Shown here piece by piece: positions 62,034 to 64,000 of a DNA stretch of 64,000 nucleotides. Source of the DNA: Bacillota bacterium (GTDB lineage Bacteria > Bacillota > Bacilli > Paenibacillales > NBRC-103111). The stretch is taken from positions 5,567-69,566 of the forward strand of contig JAEWMH010000003.1 in the NCBI GenBank assembly GCA_023393235.1, read 5' to 3'. Position 1 is the first letter of the stretch; each line of letters begins with the position of its first letter. A program made the translations under genes and the position numbers. The notes below the pieces were generated by a model. That model saw only the letters and a list, made by a program, of their open reading frames with translations. It did not search any database and was not told where the DNA came from.

Positions 62034-62350
62034 ATAAAAAAAGCCCCGTCCTCTAAGGACGAAGCTTGTCGTTGGCCACCTTAAATAACCTTCCTGCGCC
62101 TGTGCCAGGCGTTAAAGGTCCGCTGACAGTACGGGGCTGCGATGCTTCTTCACATGAAGCCTGCCCGATACCGCTCCCTTGATAACGGCGGGAATCCCGG
62201 CTTTCCCTACTACGCTTACGGAAGCGATTCGGCAAAGCAACTCCAAAGGCCATTCGAGCATAGGCCGGACACCGGTTCGCAGCAGCCACCGGCTCTCTGA
62301 GGTCCATTTCCTTATGTCTACTTACCCTTTTTCCAGGTTGTTCAGATATG
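62034..62350 (-). ncRNA. T-box riboswitch for trpS (Trp specifier)
   Basis: On the minus strand, stem I holds CAGAGAGCCGGTGGCTG and GCGAACCGG, the usual AG-bulge and distal-loop motifs. GAA-TGG-C then gives a tryptophan specifier (TGG at 62250-62252), followed by CTTTGGAG. The core is a variant, AAGGTGGCCAACGACAAGC (62064-62082); its TGGC bulge would pair with GCCA of tRNA-Trp (discriminator G). The terminator AAGCTTCGTCC/GGACGGGGCTT with T run is at 62034-62067. Confidence 0.88.
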
Positions 62351-62355
62351 GCTGA

Positions 62356-62384
62356 ATTTTACTCCAAAATGCACAGTCAGTCAA
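62356..62384 (-). promoter_or_regulatory. Sigma-A promoter of the trpS leader
   Basis: TTGACT (62379-62384), 17-bp spacer, TAAAAT (62356-62361) on the minus strand. Confidence 0.85.
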
Positions 62385-62399
62385 TAGGCAAGGCAAAAC

Positions 62400-62447
62400 C
62401 AAAATCACCCTCCCCTGCCTTTAAGCAAGAGAGAGCGATTTTGTGTC
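62400..62447 (-). terminator. Probable terminator after tcdA
   Basis: On the minus strand, AAAATCGCTCTC...GAGGGTGATTTT, an imperfect stem followed by GGTTTTG. Weak but in the right place. Confidence 0.5.
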
Positions 62448-62454
62448 CAGCCGC

Positions 62455-63207
62455 TTATTGCGCAGCCTTCTTCTTCAACAGATCCTTAACTGCCGCACCG
62501 ACCATAATCAAACCGGCCACCGGAGGTACAAACGCGTTGCTGGCAGGAGGGTTCTGGGCCTTGCGGATTTCCGGAGCATTCTCCGGTACGATCTTCTGGG
62601 TAATATCCTCACGAGGCAAAAGCGGCTCCTCTGTGGAGAATACCACCTTGACCCCCTTGTGGATCCCATCCTTACGCAACTTCTGGCGGATGACCCGCGC
62701 AATGGGATCCACGGTGGTTTTGGAAATATCCGCCACCTGGAACCGGGAAGGATCCATTTTGTTGGCTGCCCCCATACAGGAAATGACGGGGATTTTGCGC
62801 TTCAGGCATTCCTTGATCAAGTGGATCTTGTAGCTGACCGTATCCGAAGCATCCAGGACATAGTCCAGCGGATATTGGAACAGCTCCTCATAGGTTTCTT
62901 CCGTATAAAACATCTTGAGGGCAATGGCGTCGCATTCCGGATTGATATCGGCAATCCGGTTTTTCATCAGCTCCGCCTTAGGCTTGCCGACAGTGGACAA
63001 TAGGGCGTGGATTTGCCGGTTGATGTTGGTGATATCCACCACATCCTTATCGATCATGATAATCCGGCCAACGCCGGAGCGGGCCAGGGCTTCAGCAGCA
63101 ATGGAGCCTACACCGCCGATACCGAGCACTGCTACGGTGCTGTTTTTTAGGATATCAAGCCCTTCCTCTCCGACGGCAAGCTCTGTGCGGGAAAATTGAT
63201 GCAGCAT
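62455..63207 (-). CDS. tcdA: tRNA threonylcarbamoyladenosine dehydratase TcdA (YrvM)
   Basis: 250 residues from the ATG at 63207 (AGGAGG nine bases upstream). E1/ThiF-like adenylation fold with GIGGVGSIAAEALARSGVG near residue 30 and DYVLDASDTV. It dehydrates t6A37 in tRNA to its cyclic form. It lies directly after aspS as in B. subtilis. Confidence 0.93.
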   Translation of the reverse strand: MLHQFSRTELAVGEEGLDILKNSTVAVLGIGGVGSIAAEALARSGVGRIIMIDKDVVDITNINRQIHALLSTVGKPKAELMKNRIADINPECDAIALKMFYTEETYEELFQYPLDYVLDASDTVSYKIHLIKECLKRKIPVISCMGAANKMDPSRFQVADISKTTVDPIARVIRQKLRKDGIHKGVKVVFSTEEPLLPREDITQKIVPENAPEIRKAQNPPASNAFVPPVAGLIMVGAAVKDLLKKKAAQ

Positions 63208-63273
63208 CGGGTAAATCCTCCTAAATTTCAATCCGCGCGCTCCTCGCAGAGCGCGACGGGTCTGACGTCTAAA

Positions 63274-64000
63274 TTACTTGGCCGCGGGTTCCTTCACTGC
63301 CAGCTTGATGGACAGCTCCTCCAGCTGCTCCTCGTCCACGGGGCTCGGCGCGCTCATCATGAGGCAGGTGGCGCTGGCTGTTTTCGGGAAGGCAATAACC
63401 TCACGCAGGTTGGATTGTTTGGCGATCAGCATCACCAGACGGTCGAAGCCGTAAGCCATGCCGCCATGGGGCGGGGTACCGTATTCGAAGGCGTCCAGCA
63501 GGTAGCCGAACTTCTCTCTGGCCAGCTCCGGGGAGAAGCCCAATGCGTCGAACATTTTTTCCTGTACCTCGCGTTTGTAAATCCGCATGGAGCCTCCGCC
63601 CACCTCGTAGCCGTTCAGCACCAGGTCATAAGCTTGAGCCCGGATTTTGCCCGGATCGGTGTCGAAATATTGCAGGTCCTCTTCATGAGGACGGGTAAAC
63701 GGATGATGCTCGGCCACATAGCGTTTGGCTTCCTCATCATAGCCCAAAAGCGGGAAGTCGATAACCCAGGCAAACTTATACTCGTTTTCGTTGATCAGTC
63801 CCAGGTCCTTACCTACCTTCAGGCGCAGGTTGCCCAGCACATCGTTAACGACCTTGGCCTTGTCCGCAGAGAAAATCAGCACGTCTCCCTCTTGGGCATC
63901 CAGGCGTTCGGTAAGAGCAGCGATTTCCGCTTCGTTGAAGAACTTGACGATAGGGCCTTTCCATTCGCCGTCCTTGATTTGAATCCAGGCCAGGCCCTTG
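63274..64000 (-). CDS. aspS: Aspartate--tRNA ligase, C-terminal part (runs off the window)
   Basis: About 241 codons of the 3' part are present; the 5' end lies beyond position 64000. The visible part covers the end of the GAD insertion domain (KGLAWIQIKDGEWKG, VNDVLGNLRLKVGKDLGL) and the class II motif 3 (GGMAYGFDRLVML). The terminal extension EEQLEELSIKLAVKEPAAK is intact. It charges tRNA-Asp and, in Bacillales lacking AsnRS discrimination, may also charge tRNA-Asn. Confidence 0.95.
   Translation of the reverse strand, partial: KGLAWIQIKDGEWKGPIVKFFNEAEIAALTERLDAQEGDVLIFSADKAKVVNDVLGNLRLKVGKDLGLINENEYKFAWVIDFPLLGYDEEAKRYVAEHHPFTRPHEEDLQYFDTDPGKIRAQAYDLVLNGYEVGGGSMRIYKREVQEKMFDALGFSPELAREKFGYLLDAFEYGTPPHGGMAYGFDRLVMLIAKQSNLREVIAFPKTASATCLMMSAPSPVDEEQLEELSIKLAVKEPAAK

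Overview
The window looks like chromosomal DNA of a Paenibacillus-type member of the Bacillales. It has moderate-to-high GC coding DNA, Gram-positive ribosome binding sites, T-box leaders, CymR, IreB (YrzL), an SLH-domain pectate lyase, and a gene neighbourhood matching the Bacillus aspS-yrvM-yrvN-cymR-yrvO-trmU / yrrI-alaS-yrzL-yrrK-yrzB-yrrL-yrrN-yrrO region. No rRNA, tRNA, CRISPR or complete insertion sequence was seen.

Layout. 0.1-5.3 kb: a DesK/LnrJ-like histidine kinase and NarL-type regulator, divergent from a three-gene ABC exporter resembling LnrLMN. 5.3-7.4 kb: an AT-rich island with a possible two-subunit sigma factor (SigO/RsoA-like) divergent from a phosphodiester glycosidase. 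7.5-13.4 kb: a lipoprotein, an ABC exporter and a Fur-controlled siderophore permease pair. 13.5-23.5 kb: housekeeping and envelope genes, namely L25/Ctc, a YlbL-type protease, a J-like membrane protein, an L,D-transpeptidase, an NfnAB-like pair, rhomboid, the PPDK regulator and a PpiC foldase. 23.5-36.4 kb: two chemoreceptors, a FixH/YtkA-like lipoprotein, nosD-L-Y-F without nosZ, a class B PBP and a secreted pectate lyase with a cre site. 36.5-44.5 kb: two U32 peptidase genes, mltG, two DUF1292 genes, ruvX, ireB, and alaS behind an Ala T-box. 44.5-52.7 kb: an apparent insertion between yrrI and alaS holding an Rpn-type nuclease, a NUDIX gene, paired ABC exporters with a GHKL/LytTR two-component system, and an archaeal/fungal-type asd. 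52.8-64 kb: yrrI, a zinc-ribbon protein, yrrD, iscS, cymR, mnmA, rarA, trpS behind a Trp T-box, tcdA, and the 3' part of aspS.

The most unusual material is non-coding. Three copies of a roughly 182-bp element share one rigid geometry: four imperfect 22-bp palindromes (TAACGG...CCGTTA), two forward and two inverted, at 50/77/50-bp spacing. Two of the copies lie upstream of tandem hairpin arrays (five 42-bp units; three 81-bp units) that run up to the ribosome binding site of a minus-strand gene. A separate hairpin repeat of about 60 bp (CCCCCAAAAGTGAAG...ACTTTTGGGGG) occurs three times, twice inside the trpS leader. The possible split sigma factor with its adjacent glycosidase is the best candidate for an uncharacterised regulatory system.
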